From contig MVDH01000003.1 of assembly GCA_003056245.1 (NCBI GenBank), positions 783,957 through 847,956 on the forward strand: 64,000 nucleotides of DNA, in the 5' to 3' direction. Below, one piece after another: positions 16,727 through 27,300 of this stretch. The DNA is from Cellvibrio sp. 79 (GTDB lineage Bacteria; Pseudomonadota; Gammaproteobacteria; Pseudomonadales; Cellvibrionaceae). The notes beneath the pieces were generated by a model, which saw only the letters and a list, made by a program, of their open reading frames with translations, was not told the origin of the DNA and ran no database searches. The translations under genes and the position numbers were made by a program. Position 1 is the first letter of the stretch. Every line of letters starts with the position of its first letter.

Positions 16727-17503
16727 ATGCCAATGAGCGATCTAACCCTCACCCAACTGGTGCTGGTGTTTTTGATTTTTGTGTGGAGCGGTTTTGTGCG
16801 CACCGGTTTGGGCTTTGGGGGTGCGATGATGTCGCTGCCTTTATTGCTGCTGGTCGATAATCGCCCGCTTGTCTATTTGCCGATTGTTGCGGTGCACCTG
16901 CTGGTGTTTTCCACGCTTACCGTTTGGCAAAACAATCGCAAGCGCAATCCTGCCGAAATAAAATCATCAACGGTGGATTGGGCGTATATTAAAAAATCCA
17001 TGAAGATCATGATCATTCCGAAATTAATCGGGGTTGCCGGGCTGTTAACAATTCCGGCACATATTATGAGCGCGATTATCTTTGCGATTATTTCGGTTTA
17101 CTCCATTACTTATATTTTGAACAAACCGTTTAAAAGTTCGCATCCGGTGACGGATGGGATTTTTTTATCGCTGGGTGCTTATATCAGCGGAACCTCTTTA
17201 ATCGGTGCGCCGCTGATCATGACCGTGTATATGGTGCACGTCGCGCGTGAAAAATTACGCGATACTTTGTTTGTGCTCTGGTTTATTTTGGTCAGCATAA
17301 AAATGGTGGCTTTCCTGATCGCCGGTGTGGATCTGCAATTGCAAGCCCATCTCTGGTTATTGCCGGCAACAGCAATCGGCCATTTTTTTGGTTTGAAATT
17401 TCACGAGCGTTTAATCAAAGCTGATCCGGTCGTTTTTTATCGCGTTATTGGCAGTGCGTTATTATTGGTGAGCGGTTTTGGCCTGGCTTCACTGTATTGG
17501 TAA
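16727..17503 (+). CDS. TauE/SafE-family membrane permease, 258 aa
   Basis: Integral membrane protein with about eight hydrophobic segments. The N-terminal half carries FVWSGFVRTGLGFGGAMMSL, and a second-half repeat (GAYISGTSLIGAPLIMTVYM) gives the two-fold pattern of TauE/SafE anion exporters (sulfite, sulfoacetate and related organic anions). AGGA five bases before the ATG at 16727 supports that start. The substrate is not indicated. It stands 56 bp behind the xyn11A terminator and 28 bp ahead of the Lgt-like gene. Confidence 0.8.
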   Translation: MPMSDLTLTQLVLVFLIFVWSGFVRTGLGFGGAMMSLPLLLLVDNRPLVYLPIVAVHLLVFSTLTVWQNNRKRNPAEIKSSTVDWAYIKKSMKIMIIPKLIGVAGLLTIPAHIMSAIIFAIISVYSITYILNKPFKSSHPVTDGIFLSLGAYISGTSLIGAPLIMTVYMVHVAREKLRDTLFVLWFILVSIKMVAFLIAGVDLQLQAHLWLLPATAIGHFFGLKFHERLIKADPVVFYRVIGSALLLVSGFGLASLYW

Positions 17504-17531
17504 TGACAATAATTTTAGCATGGATTGATAT

Positions 17532-18380
17532 ATGGCTTATCCCTATGTAACCGACGCAATTAATGATTTGCTCGGAACCGATATCCATTTACCCATAGCG
17601 ACTTTTGGTGCATTGGTTGCTATTGCAATATTTACTGCTATCCGGTTTATGCGGTTGGAAGTGGAGCGTCTTGCTTCGCTTGGCACATTGAAATTAAACG
17701 GACTACAACCTAAAAACCTGGTAACCGATCTAGCGTTTGTCACAACATTGAGTGGTATTGCCGGCGCAAAATTATTTGATGCAATTGAACAACCGCAGCG
17801 ATTATTCAATGAGCCGCTGGAAGTTATTTTTTCCACGGGTGGCTTTTCTATTTATGGTGGTTTGATTTTAGGTTGTGTGGCTGGAATTATTTTTGTAAAA
17901 CGAAAATCCATCGCAATATTACCAATGCTGGATGCCGTGGCTCCTGCCCTTTCCCTCGGTTATGCGATTGGTCGTTTGGGTTGCCAGTTTTCCGGTGATG
18001 GTGATTGGGGCAAACCAGCGGCGATGGAATTAAAACCACAATGGTTGCCCGAGTGGTTGTGGGCACAAACGTATCCGAATAATGTTGTGCAAGTCGATAT
18101 TCCTCCTCCCGGTGTTTATCCAACACCGCTTTATGAAGCGGTAGCTGCATTGCTAATTTTTATAATCCTTTGGCAATTAAGGTACACACTAAAAATTACC
18201 GGACAATTGTTTGCGTGCTATCTGTTATTAAGTAGCAGCGCGCGTTTATTGGTGGAGTTTATTCGTATTAATCACCACTACGAAGTATTTGGTCTCTACT
18301 TGAGCCAGGCACAAATAATTGCGGTGGTGTTAATGGCTGCCGGTGTTGCCGTACTGTTTAAGCTAAACAAGCACCCATAA
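17532..18380 (+). CDS. Lgt-like (prolipoprotein diacylglyceryl transferase family) membrane protein, 282 aa
   Basis: Seven or so membrane segments with the outline of Lgt: FSIYGGLILG, ALSLGYAIGRLGCQFSGDGD, YPTPLYEA and SSSARLLVEFIR. Key positions differ from housekeeping Lgt: the histidine of the HGGLxG motif is Tyr here, and the usual GRxGNFxNxE becomes GRLGCQFSGDG. It is therefore more likely a divergent paralogue with another acyl/lipid transfer role than the essential enzyme. Co-directional with the TauE-type permease (28 bp) and the next gene (47 bp). Confidence 0.7.
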   Translation: MAYPYVTDAINDLLGTDIHLPIATFGALVAIAIFTAIRFMRLEVERLASLGTLKLNGLQPKNLVTDLAFVTTLSGIAGAKLFDAIEQPQRLFNEPLEVIFSTGGFSIYGGLILGCVAGIIFVKRKSIAILPMLDAVAPALSLGYAIGRLGCQFSGDGDWGKPAAMELKPQWLPEWLWAQTYPNNVVQVDIPPPGVYPTPLYEAVAALLIFIILWQLRYTLKITGQLFACYLLLSSSARLLVEFIRINHHYEVFGLYLSQAQIIAVVLMAAGVAVLFKLNKHP

Positions 18381-18427
18381 ATACGGGCTTATAAATTTCT
18401 AAAAAGTGTTAAAAAAGGAATCCATAC

Positions 18428-19390
18428 ATGATAGTTCCGGAATTTTGGGCAGAGGCAAAAAAAACTGGCAAGATCAATGGTCGTACAATCACGATCAAAC
18501 GCTTTGGTTGGTCTGATACCGATCAACAATCGGCGCAATTATTGGCAGATGAACGGGTTGAGCTGGCATTGGCAGATTTACGTGCGGGTAAAAAAATTAA
18601 CCCGCGTGAAATCAAGAGGGCATATAACGGTGCTGACGGTGTTCCTATCCGGGAAGAGATTATTAGCCGTGAAGGTGATGCCGTTATTACTCGCAATGCC
18701 TACGGTGCGCGTTGTTTGAATGTGCCGGATGTACTCTTTGGTGACATTGATGTGGAAACCGGGTTGAGCATCAAGTTTCATTTATCAATATTTTTCACGT
18801 TATTGGTTACTGCATTAGTAATAATTTTTTTCAGGAATGGTCATTTATCGTCGCTGCTTTTATTAGCCTTAACACCTATTATTTGCTTTATTGTTAACAA
18901 GATACGCAGCTTGTTCTCCTTATCTGAAAAAAATGCTTTAACAAAAATCGAAAATTTCGCTAAAAAAAATCCCGCGTGGAACTTACAAATTTATAAGACC
19001 CCAATGGGATTTCGTATTTTAGTATTACATAAAACTTTTCAGGCTCGCTCCGAAGAAGTAACGGATTTTTTTAATGCCTTGGGAGTGGACCGTTTGTATC
19101 AACGAATGTGCTTTAACCAAAATTGTTTTCGCGCCCGCATTAGCGCCAAGCCTTGGCGAATTGGTATTAAGGAACATTTGCGACCACGCCCTGGCATATG
19201 GCCGGTAAGCGCAGACAAGCTGCCAGTGCGTGAGGCTTGGGTAAATGCTTACGAAGAAACGGCGAAAGATTTTGCTGCGTGCCGGTTCCTGCACCAATCG
19301 GGCTCAACCGATGTAGATCCGAAAGCGCAAATAATCAAACAGTTACACGATCACCATTGCAGGGCTGATACCCAACTACCACTGGCCTAA
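18428..19390 (+). CDS. Hypothetical membrane protein, 320 aa
   Basis: Not recognised. A soluble N-terminal part (1-115) is followed by two adjacent hydrophobic segments (LSIFFTLLVTALVIIFF and LSSLLLLALTPIICFIV, about residues 118-160) and a basic C-terminal domain with aromatic and Cys residues (RLYQRMCFNQNCFRARISAK). The start at 18428 has AAGGA about eight bases ahead. It may be co-transcribed with the Lgt-like gene. No catalytic motif was seen. Confidence 0.7.
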   Translation: MIVPEFWAEAKKTGKINGRTITIKRFGWSDTDQQSAQLLADERVELALADLRAGKKINPREIKRAYNGADGVPIREEIISREGDAVITRNAYGARCLNVPDVLFGDIDVETGLSIKFHLSIFFTLLVTALVIIFFRNGHLSSLLLLALTPIICFIVNKIRSLFSLSEKNALTKIENFAKKNPAWNLQIYKTPMGFRILVLHKTFQARSEEVTDFFNALGVDRLYQRMCFNQNCFRARISAKPWRIGIKEHLRPRPGIWPVSADKLPVREAWVNAYEETAKDFAACRFLHQSGSTDVDPKAQIIKQLHDHHCRADTQLPLA

Positions 19391-19543
19391 AGCGACGTCC
19401 GGGCAATATGCAGGGAGGAGGACGGGGGCGTTCCAGAAATTACCGGTGAGTTCAGTGAAATTACAGTGCAGCACCTGACCATTTCCAGTCGTTTGCTATA
19501 GTAATCACTAACCTTATTTGACTTCGCCGGATCCATTCCCGCT

Positions 19544-22513
19544 ATGCCTGAGACAATTCCCTTTTTGCTGCGTCGCCCCAAGGCACTGGCGTTAGTGGTA
19601 TTGATCGTGAGCCTGTGCTTGTCGGCACTGGTGATTTGGGCATTGGCGCAAAACCAGCGTGCCGCCAAACGGGCCGATATGCTCAATATCGCCACCAATC
19701 ACGCATTTTTGATTCGCGATAGCCTTGATCAAGCGCTGACGCTCAACTATTCCATGGCGGCCATGGTGCGTCTTGGCCAAGGGTCGACGCGCCGGTTTGA
19801 CGATGCTGCCCGTGAACTTCTGCCGTACTTTTCCAGTGTTTCCCACATCAGCCTCTCGCCCAACGGCATCATCACCCAGGTTTATCCGCTTGAAGGTAAC
19901 GAGAAATCCGTTGGATTTAACCAATTGGAAGATTCCGCGCAAAATCGGGAAGCCATCCGCGCACGCGATTCCGGCAAGTTGACGCTGGCTGGGCCGGTGA
20001 ATCTGGTGCAAGGCGGCCTGGGTGCGGTGGCGCGCTTGCCGGTATATCTCGATGAACCCGACGGTCGCCGGTTCTGGGGATTCACGAATGTAATTATTCG
20101 CATCAGCAAATTACTGGAAGCTGCGAACTTCCAGCAATTGGACAATCGCGAGATTGCCTACAAGCTCTGGCGCAACAATCCGGAGACCGGTGTTCATGAA
20201 GTGATTGTGGCCAACGCACCGGAAGCATTGATCGATCCGGTGGAAAAAACCTTCGATGTTCCCAATGGCAGTTGGACGCTCAGCATTTCCCCGCAAACCG
20301 GGTGGATGAATAATTGGCAAATTCTGGGCGAAACCATTTTGGCTTTTTTGGTAAGCGGGCTGCTCGCTTACCAAAGTTATTTGATGGTGCGGTTGCAGCG
20401 GCGCCGATTGAGTCTGCAAGATGCAGTAAGCGAACAAACACGCGAATTGTTAAATGCGCGCAGTAATTTGCAAGCAACGCTCGATGCAATTCCTGATTTA
20501 TTATTTGATATTGATCTGGACGGCGTCATCCACAGTTATCACACCAACCAACCGGAATTATTGACCATACCGCCCGAGCGCTTTCTCGGTGAAAACTTTC
20601 GCCGTTTTTTGCCACCGGAAGCGATTGATACAGTTCAACAAGCGTTATCAGATGCGGAATTGCATGGTATTTCCATTGGTAGATGTTATTCGGTGGATTT
20701 ACCGGATGGCACCATTACCTTCGAACTTTCGATATCGCGCAAAGCAGACCAGCACAATGACACATCGCGTTTTCTGGTACTCGCGCGCAATATCACCGAG
20801 CGCCGCTTGGCGGAAGAAGAATTGCGTGTAGCCGCCACCGCATTTGAAGCGCGCGAAGGCATGATGATTACTGATCCGGAAGGCAATATTGTGCGCGTTA
20901 ATAAAGCCTTCAGTGAGGTTACCGGTTATGACGGTGACGACGTTATCGGAAAAAATCCGCGCTTTCTCGCGTCGGGTCGCCACGATAGACATTTTTACGA
21001 AGAAATGTGGCGTGCGATTATCGCGGACGGAAGCTGGCGCGGGGAAATCTGGAACCGTCGCAGCGGCGGTGAAATTTTTCCTGAATGGTTGACGATCACT
21101 GCAGTTAAAAACGAGCTGGGGAAAACCACGCATTATGTTTCGACGCTGACGGATATCAGTGAATTAAAACAGCATGAAGAACGCATCCACAACCTGGCGT
21201 TTTTCGATCCACTCACCCATTTACCTAACCGACGACTTTTGCAAGATCGCCTGGAGCATGCAATTTCCACCAGCCAGCGCCAGCGTCATTTGGGCGCGTT
21301 GCTATTTATAGATCTAGATGATTTCAAAACACTCAATGATAACCGCGGCCACCATATTGGCGACTTGCTCTTGATTGAAGTTGCGGAGCGTTTGCGCAAC
21401 TCGGTGCGCGAACAAGATACGGTCGCGCGTTTGGGCGGCGATGAATTTATCATCGTACTGGAAGGGTTAAATATTTCACGCAACGACGCCGCAGCGCACG
21501 CGCGGCAAATCGCCGAAAAAATTCTCGCTAACCTCAACAAAGTTTATTTGCTGGAGCAGCGCGAATATTTTAATACACCCAGTATCGGTATTTGCTTGTT
21601 TGGCGATGTGTCCGTACCTATCGACGAATTATTAAAGCAGGCGGACCAGGCGATGTACCATGCTAAAGCGGCGGGTCGCAATACATTGCGCTTTTTTGAT
21701 CCGGAAATGCAATCCATGGCGGCGCAGCGTTTTGCATTGCAACATGAATTACGTGAGGCATTGCAGCAACAGCAATTTAAATTATTTTACCAACCCCAAA
21801 CCAATACGACGGGTCATGTAATCGGTGCGGAAGCATTAATTCGCTGGCTTCATCCACAACGTGGCATGGTATCACCGGTGGAATTTATTACTCTGGCGGA
21901 GGACTCGGGTTTAATTGTCCCACTTGGTAACTGGATCCTCGAAACGGCGTGCCAGCAATTAGTATCATGGAGCAAGGAATCAATGACTGCTCATCTGAGC
22001 ATCGCGATTAACGTTAGCGCGCGACAATTCCAGCAACATAATTTTGTTGAGCAATTGCAACAAATTATTGTACGCACGGGCGCTAATCCGCATCACCTCA
22101 AACTGGAATTAACCGAATCCATGCTGGTGGATAATCCGGAAGATATCACCACTAAAATGGATGCGTTGAAAACCCACGGAATTAAATTCTCACTCGACGA
22201 TTTTGGTACCGGTTATTCGTCGCTTTCCTATTTAAAGCGTTTACCTATTAACGAATTAAAAATCGATAAATCCTTCGTCAACGATATCCTCACTGACCCC
22301 AACGATGCCGCCATCGCGCGGATGATCATCCGCCTCGCCCAAAGCATGGAATTAAAAGTGATCGCGGAAGGCGTAGAAACCAAAGAGCAACGCGACTGGC
22401 TGGAACAGGAGGGTTGCTTCAAATACCAGGGCTATTATTTTGGACGCCCGATGCCAGTGGAGAAGTTCGATGAATATGTTGCCGGTGCTAACCGGGAATT
22501 AACTGCGCCGTAA
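19544..22513 (+). CDS. CHASE-PAS-PAS-GGDEF-EAL cyclic-di-GMP enzyme, 989 aa
   Basis: Inner-membrane sensor controlling c-di-GMP. A membrane helix near residues 13-35 and another near 265-285 enclose a periplasmic CHASE-like domain (DQALTLNYSMAAMVRLGQ, SVGFNQLED, LAGPVNLVQ). Two PAS domains follow (about 305-420 and 430-545). The GGDEF domain keeps RLGGDEF (631-635 for GGDEF), so synthesis is possible, and the EAL domain keeps EAL at 763-765, DDFGTGYSSLSYL and the KIDKSFV loop, so hydrolysis is possible. No canonical RxxD inhibitory site was identified with certainty. It has no close partner gene; 153 bp upstream show no recognised signal. Confidence 0.9.
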   Translation: MPETIPFLLRRPKALALVVLIVSLCLSALVIWALAQNQRAAKRADMLNIATNHAFLIRDSLDQALTLNYSMAAMVRLGQGSTRRFDDAARELLPYFSSVSHISLSPNGIITQVYPLEGNEKSVGFNQLEDSAQNREAIRARDSGKLTLAGPVNLVQGGLGAVARLPVYLDEPDGRRFWGFTNVIIRISKLLEAANFQQLDNREIAYKLWRNNPETGVHEVIVANAPEALIDPVEKTFDVPNGSWTLSISPQTGWMNNWQILGETILAFLVSGLLAYQSYLMVRLQRRRLSLQDAVSEQTRELLNARSNLQATLDAIPDLLFDIDLDGVIHSYHTNQPELLTIPPERFLGENFRRFLPPEAIDTVQQALSDAELHGISIGRCYSVDLPDGTITFELSISRKADQHNDTSRFLVLARNITERRLAEEELRVAATAFEAREGMMITDPEGNIVRVNKAFSEVTGYDGDDVIGKNPRFLASGRHDRHFYEEMWRAIIADGSWRGEIWNRRSGGEIFPEWLTITAVKNELGKTTHYVSTLTDISELKQHEERIHNLAFFDPLTHLPNRRLLQDRLEHAISTSQRQRHLGALLFIDLDDFKTLNDNRGHHIGDLLLIEVAERLRNSVREQDTVARLGGDEFIIVLEGLNISRNDAAAHARQIAEKILANLNKVYLLEQREYFNTPSIGICLFGDVSVPIDELLKQADQAMYHAKAAGRNTLRFFDPEMQSMAAQRFALQHELREALQQQQFKLFYQPQTNTTGHVIGAEALIRWLHPQRGMVSPVEFITLAEDSGLIVPLGNWILETACQQLVSWSKESMTAHLSIAINVSARQFQQHNFVEQLQQIIVRTGANPHHLKLELTESMLVDNPEDITTKMDALKTHGIKFSLDDFGTGYSSLSYLKRLPINELKIDKSFVNDILTDPNDAAIARMIIRLAQSMELKVIAEGVETKEQRDWLEQEGCFKYQGYYFGRPMPVEKFDEYVAGANRELTAP

Positions 22514-22668
22514 CTACATAAAAATAAGCCTTAGTCATCTTTTCCTTCCTTCGAATCAAATGAGATTTACATCACGGAAGGTTGATTTTTGCGCTAAATT
22601 GCCATAAGATATTTGTAGGAATTTTCATATTCTTAAATCATATAAGCCAATGGACAAATGGATATCTC

Positions 22669-23520
22669 GTGGCAACGAAAACATCAACTCGTCAGTATTG
22701 CGCATCCTTTTTGCTAGCCCTTGTTATGGGGGCAATAAGCATTTGTGCCCATGCCAATCCGGATGTATCACCATCGCCCGAATGCGCGGCATCGGATGAT
22801 TACTTATCCAAACTGCAACGTTTTTTTGGTAAAACCAAACCTGTCCAGGATTATTCCTGCCTCACCAATTACCCTGCGATAGCAAAAAATATCAGGAGTT
22901 ACCAACTCATTGATACCCGCAGTAATCCTGATGTGGCCGTAAATGATGCGTGGAATATTCCGGTTGATGAATTAAAACTAAAAGGATTTCTCGGTACGCG
23001 GCCGTTGTTATTGCTGGATGAAGGTTTTAGCCGTGTTCAACAAGCTGCGACCTGTGCGACATTAAAAAAAGCCGGATTTACCTCGGTAAAAATTCTGGTT
23101 GGCGGTATCTCCCAGTGGCAAAACGCTAATACCAAAAAGCCAAAACCGGTAACGCAATTTGTATCTGCCAGTGATTTTATCCACGAGTTTTTTAATGGTC
23201 GCGTTTCAGTAGTTGCTGCCACTGAAGCGACTTCAGCGCGACTGAAGGAGTTGGGTTTTTCCGACCATCGACTGCTTGTTGAAAATAAATTTTCCAAATT
23301 GGCAGAAATAGTCATCAGTTCCAGCGGGGGTGGATACGACCCCGTGGTTTATATCGGCACACCTGCCGATTTCCAACAATTGGAATTTAATCAGCATTTT
23401 TCCAACCTTTATTTCCTGCAAGGCGGCGTTGATTCCCTTCTCGCCCAATTACGACGCGACCAGTTAATCGAATATACCCGCACCAAACCGCAAGAGACTT
23501 CTTTCTGTGCAAAAAAATAA
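22669..23520 (+). CDS. Exported tandem rhodanese-like protein without catalytic cysteines, 283 aa
   Basis: The GTG at 22669 gives a signal peptide (FLLALVMGAISICAHA); an ATG at 22582 in the same frame would add 29 residues unlike a signal. Two rhodanese-like halves are visible: YQLIDTRSN ... LLLLDEGFSRVQQAATCATL ... VKILVGGISQWQ, and PVVYIGTPADFQ ... LYFLQGGVDSLL. The active-site loop that normally reads CxxGxR is DEGFSR in the first half and lacks Cys in the second. Sulfur transfer is therefore unlikely, and a binding or scaffolding role is more plausible. It overlaps the next gene by 14 bp. Confidence 0.65.
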   Translation: MATKTSTRQYCASFLLALVMGAISICAHANPDVSPSPECAASDDYLSKLQRFFGKTKPVQDYSCLTNYPAIAKNIRSYQLIDTRSNPDVAVNDAWNIPVDELKLKGFLGTRPLLLLDEGFSRVQQAATCATLKKAGFTSVKILVGGISQWQNANTKKPKPVTQFVSASDFIHEFFNGRVSVVAATEATSARLKELGFSDHRLLVENKFSKLAEIVISSSGGGYDPVVYIGTPADFQQLEFNQHFSNLYFLQGGVDSLLAQLRRDQLIEYTRTKPQETSFCAKK

Positions 23521-24361
23521 GCATTCCATAATTGCTCTGGCCGCGCTCGTATGCCTGATCGGATTATTTGTTTACACGCATTTAGCAAAAACAAATTACC
23601 TGACGGCCACAAAGCTATTACGGTTTAGTTATGTTGTAAAAAATGAATCAGCGCGACTGGTTGAAGAATCCCGTTTCACCGCTGTTCTGCCGATGCAAAT
23701 TAAAGGCATTCAAACTATTGAATCAATAACATCATCTTATGAATATCAGATTTCAAAATCTGATGAACAGTTGATTGAATTTCCGTTAAAAAATATCACT
23801 CCCTATTCCTCGAAAATTATTGATTTAACCCTGGTAGTGAACCTGAGCAACAAACCCAAATCGGATTCTGCAAAACCAGCTGAATACCTGGCTTCCCAAA
23901 AATATATAGAAATGGATTCAACCGAAATAAAGGAACTTGCCGCCCAGCTAAAAGGAAATACAGCAACAGAAACGGCAAACAATATTCATCAATGGTTGGT
24001 TAATAACGTAACCCCTTCCAGTTATACCGCAGACAGCAAAGGCGCTGCTTATCTCATTAACAATAAAACCGGCGATTGCACGGAATTCATGTATGCCTTT
24101 ATCGCCCTGGCGCGTGCCAATGGAGTTCCCGCAAGAGGAATAAGCGGTTTCTGGATTCCCGGCGATAGCTCATTGATAAATGCAGCGGACTATCACGACT
24201 GGGCAGAATTCTACGATGGTGATCGCTGGGTATTGGTGGATTCATCAAAAAATATTTTTGATGAAAGTTACAGTAATTATATCTATGTAAATTTTTTAAA
24301 TCATGATGAACGGTCCAACCGTTACAGCTCAGATTCAAAATATTTAACAATTAGCAATTAA
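23507..24361 (+). CDS. Membrane-anchored transglutaminase-like protein, 284 aa
   Basis: GTG start at 23507 inside the end of the rhodanese-like gene. An N-terminal helix (IIALAALVCLIGLFVYTHLA) would anchor it with the rest outside the cytoplasm. The transglutaminase core has Cys191 in TGDCTEFMYAFIALARANG, His230 in DYHDWAEFYDG and Asp245 in WVLVDSSKN, a complete Cys-His-Asp triad. Such domains crosslink, hydrolyse or transfer amides. It is 26 bp upstream of the giant surface protein, which could be its substrate; that is inference from operon position. Confidence 0.8.
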   Translation: MQKNKHSIIALAALVCLIGLFVYTHLAKTNYLTATKLLRFSYVVKNESARLVEESRFTAVLPMQIKGIQTIESITSSYEYQISKSDEQLIEFPLKNITPYSSKIIDLTLVVNLSNKPKSDSAKPAEYLASQKYIEMDSTEIKELAAQLKGNTATETANNIHQWLVNNVTPSSYTADSKGAAYLINNKTGDCTEFMYAFIALARANGVPARGISGFWIPGDSSLINAADYHDWAEFYDGDRWVLVDSSKNIFDESYSNYIYVNFLNHDERSNRYSSDSKYLTISN

Positions 24362-24386
24362 AAGTAAGACAGTTGGGATACTTCTA

Positions 24387-27300
24387 ATGAAAATGTGGAA
24401 ATTTTATATAGTTCTGATTTTGTTAACCGCATCAAAGTTAGTGTTTGCGGGAACCAATACGGGACTTCGTGGCGACGATGTAATAGGTGGACCTTTCCCG
24501 GTGGGTTTTACATTTAATTATCAAGGTAACGCCTACGCACAATTTTATGCCACCACTAATGGTGTTATTACTTTTAACTATCATTATGATTATAGAACAT
24601 ACGAAAATGACGATTGCACATCGAAAATTCCTAATGCCTTATATGTTTTTTGGGACGATCTACGAACTGATGTAGGTGGCCAACCCGAAGGAAAAATTGA
24701 ATACGAAACTGTGGGTGAAGCACCTAATAGAAAGTTAATTGTTCAATGGACCAATCAGTATTTTTATGGCACCAATTTACCGATGGGAACTTTTCAGGCA
24801 ATTCTTTATGAGGGATCTAATGAAATTAAATATCAATATAGAAATCTCATCCAGGTAAGATCAAAAGGAAATAGCGCAACTATTGGAATGTCCGGCAATA
24901 ACACTGCGCAGTACACTCAGGTTAGTTGTGTCCAAAATGTTTTAAACCAAGAACAAGCAATTCTCTTTACACCAGATGCAGCAAGAACCAATTATACGAT
25001 TAATACGGCTGCACCTTATGAGTTTCTAGATATCTCCGGATTAACTCCTCTTCCCCCATTAACAACTAAAACTGCATGGAAAGATTCCATTACCTGGAAA
25101 TGGACCAAAATCCCTAGTTTAAATACCTATGAAATTGTTATTCAGACACTGGCAGGCACAGTGGTCCATTCAGCAATTTTAGGTAATGTCGATTCCTTTA
25201 CGCTTTCCAGTGGTATCGTACATGGTGAAAGTTATATAGCAAAAATCAGAGGTTCTGTTAACTCAGGCGCAACATGGGAGCTATGGTCAGGATTTAGTGC
25301 CGCAGTGCTAAGTGATCAAGTAGCACCTACTGCATTCATCAATGTTTTTTATCAGCAAGGATACAAACAATTTGATATAGCTTTTCAAGTAAGTGATGCG
25401 AATAGTGGAGTGGCAAGTCAGGCACTTCAACTTAGTTTGGATAGTGAATTCAGTAATCTGATTCTAAATGAAGAAATTCCAACTCACGTAGGACAGTACA
25501 GATATAACGATGGTGAACCGGGTCAGCGTATTTATGCACGTTTAGTTGTGCACGATAAAGCAGGTAACCAAATTATATCCGCAACTAAAGATGTTGTGGT
25601 CGTGCCGCCACCTGTAGCAGCTTTTACAACAAATCTTGAATCTGGTGAGGCCGTATTGGATGTTAATTTTACTAGCAAATCTGAGGGATCTATTCATACC
25701 TATGCATGGGACTTTGGAAATTCCCAAACGAGTTATCAGGTTAATCCAACAGCTCAATATAAATTGCCTGGTAGCTATGTAGTTAAGCTGACTGTAGCTG
25801 GGCAAGGCGGGTCATCCGAAGCCACGAAAACAATTGCGGTCACTCCAGATTTGTCTGGTCCAATAATTACACAATCAACATTTACTACAGGATCAACTAA
25901 TCTCGAGCTCGCAAACGGAGTGACGTTAACTCAGGTTGGAAAATTTATTATCAAAGCCACTGATAAATCTAAAATTTCGCGTGTCGTCTACACATTAAAT
26001 GATGAGCCATTGGGTAATGTATTAATTACCAACGCCAATGGCGCCTATGAGCAATCCCTGGATTTATTATCCATGGAGGATGGAAGTTACACTCTGGGTG
26101 TAAAAGTCTATGACATGGTAGAGAACGTTACCGAACGAAATTATTCTTTCAATGTAGATCTAAGTGCACCCGCCATACCTACCATTACCACACCCACGCA
26201 AAACGCTAATATCAACCAACTGTCTACATCACTTTCCGGCAAAGCTGCTGCCGGAACAGAAGTAATGCTCGCGGTAAATGGCAGTGATTTAACGAATGTT
26301 GTAGCGGTAGATTCCAATGGTAATTATTCAGCGCCGATTGATTTGGTTGAAAACGCAAATAACGTAAAAGTAAAAGCACGCTTTGTCGGGCGTACCAAAT
26401 GGAGTGCTTACAGCGCTGAACGAATTATCAACGTCAATACAAAAGTGCCTGATGCACCCAAAGGTTTCAGTGTTACCGCCGCGAAACAAGGACAGGTCTA
26501 CTTGCAGTGGAACGCCGTGACCGGTGGCGATGCGAATAACCAGATAAAAGGTTACAAGGTTTATCGCAGCACTAGCACTTTTGCCAATAAAACAGATGCC
26601 GGAGTATCGACCCTCAATAACAGCCAATTAATTACCGTTACCAGCTTCACCGATACGGTTGCTGTTGATGGAAATTATTTCTACGCTGTAACAGCCGTGA
26701 GCCATGCAAATAATGAGAGTGCGCTTTCCAATGTATTAACTGCAACCACCGACAGCATTGGTCCAAAAATAGCGCAACTTACTTTTACCCCTGAAGGTGA
26801 GTTTGATGCAGCGAATAATATTTTCGGGCGCGGTCGAGTCGTTGTTAACGCGACGTTCAGTGAGCCGTTGCGCAATGCGCCTTACTTCGCTGTCGTTCCT
26901 GAAGGTGGCCTGCCGATTTCAATTGATCTCGTAAAATCTTACAGCGACGAATTGGTTTATAGCGGTCACTTCACCATTGATCAATTCACAGCAACGGGAA
27001 CTGCTTACGCAGCAATGTCGGCGTTCGATAATCCGGGCAATCGCGGTACCGATATCCAGCAAAATAATTCGCTGAAAATCGATACCCGTGGACCTGATAT
27101 CACGCAGCTCACTATCGCGCCGGTTGAGCCACTCAAAGTAGACGCTGCAAATGGTTTGCACGTAAACGTTGCTATTCAGTTGAGCGAAGCAACCAAAGCC
27201 GGTACCCAGGTAAAACTGGTGCCGATGATTAATGGTTCACCATTAACCGGTTATGACCAGGGCATTACGTTGGTTGCCGGTGCAGGGCAATTAAATTTTG

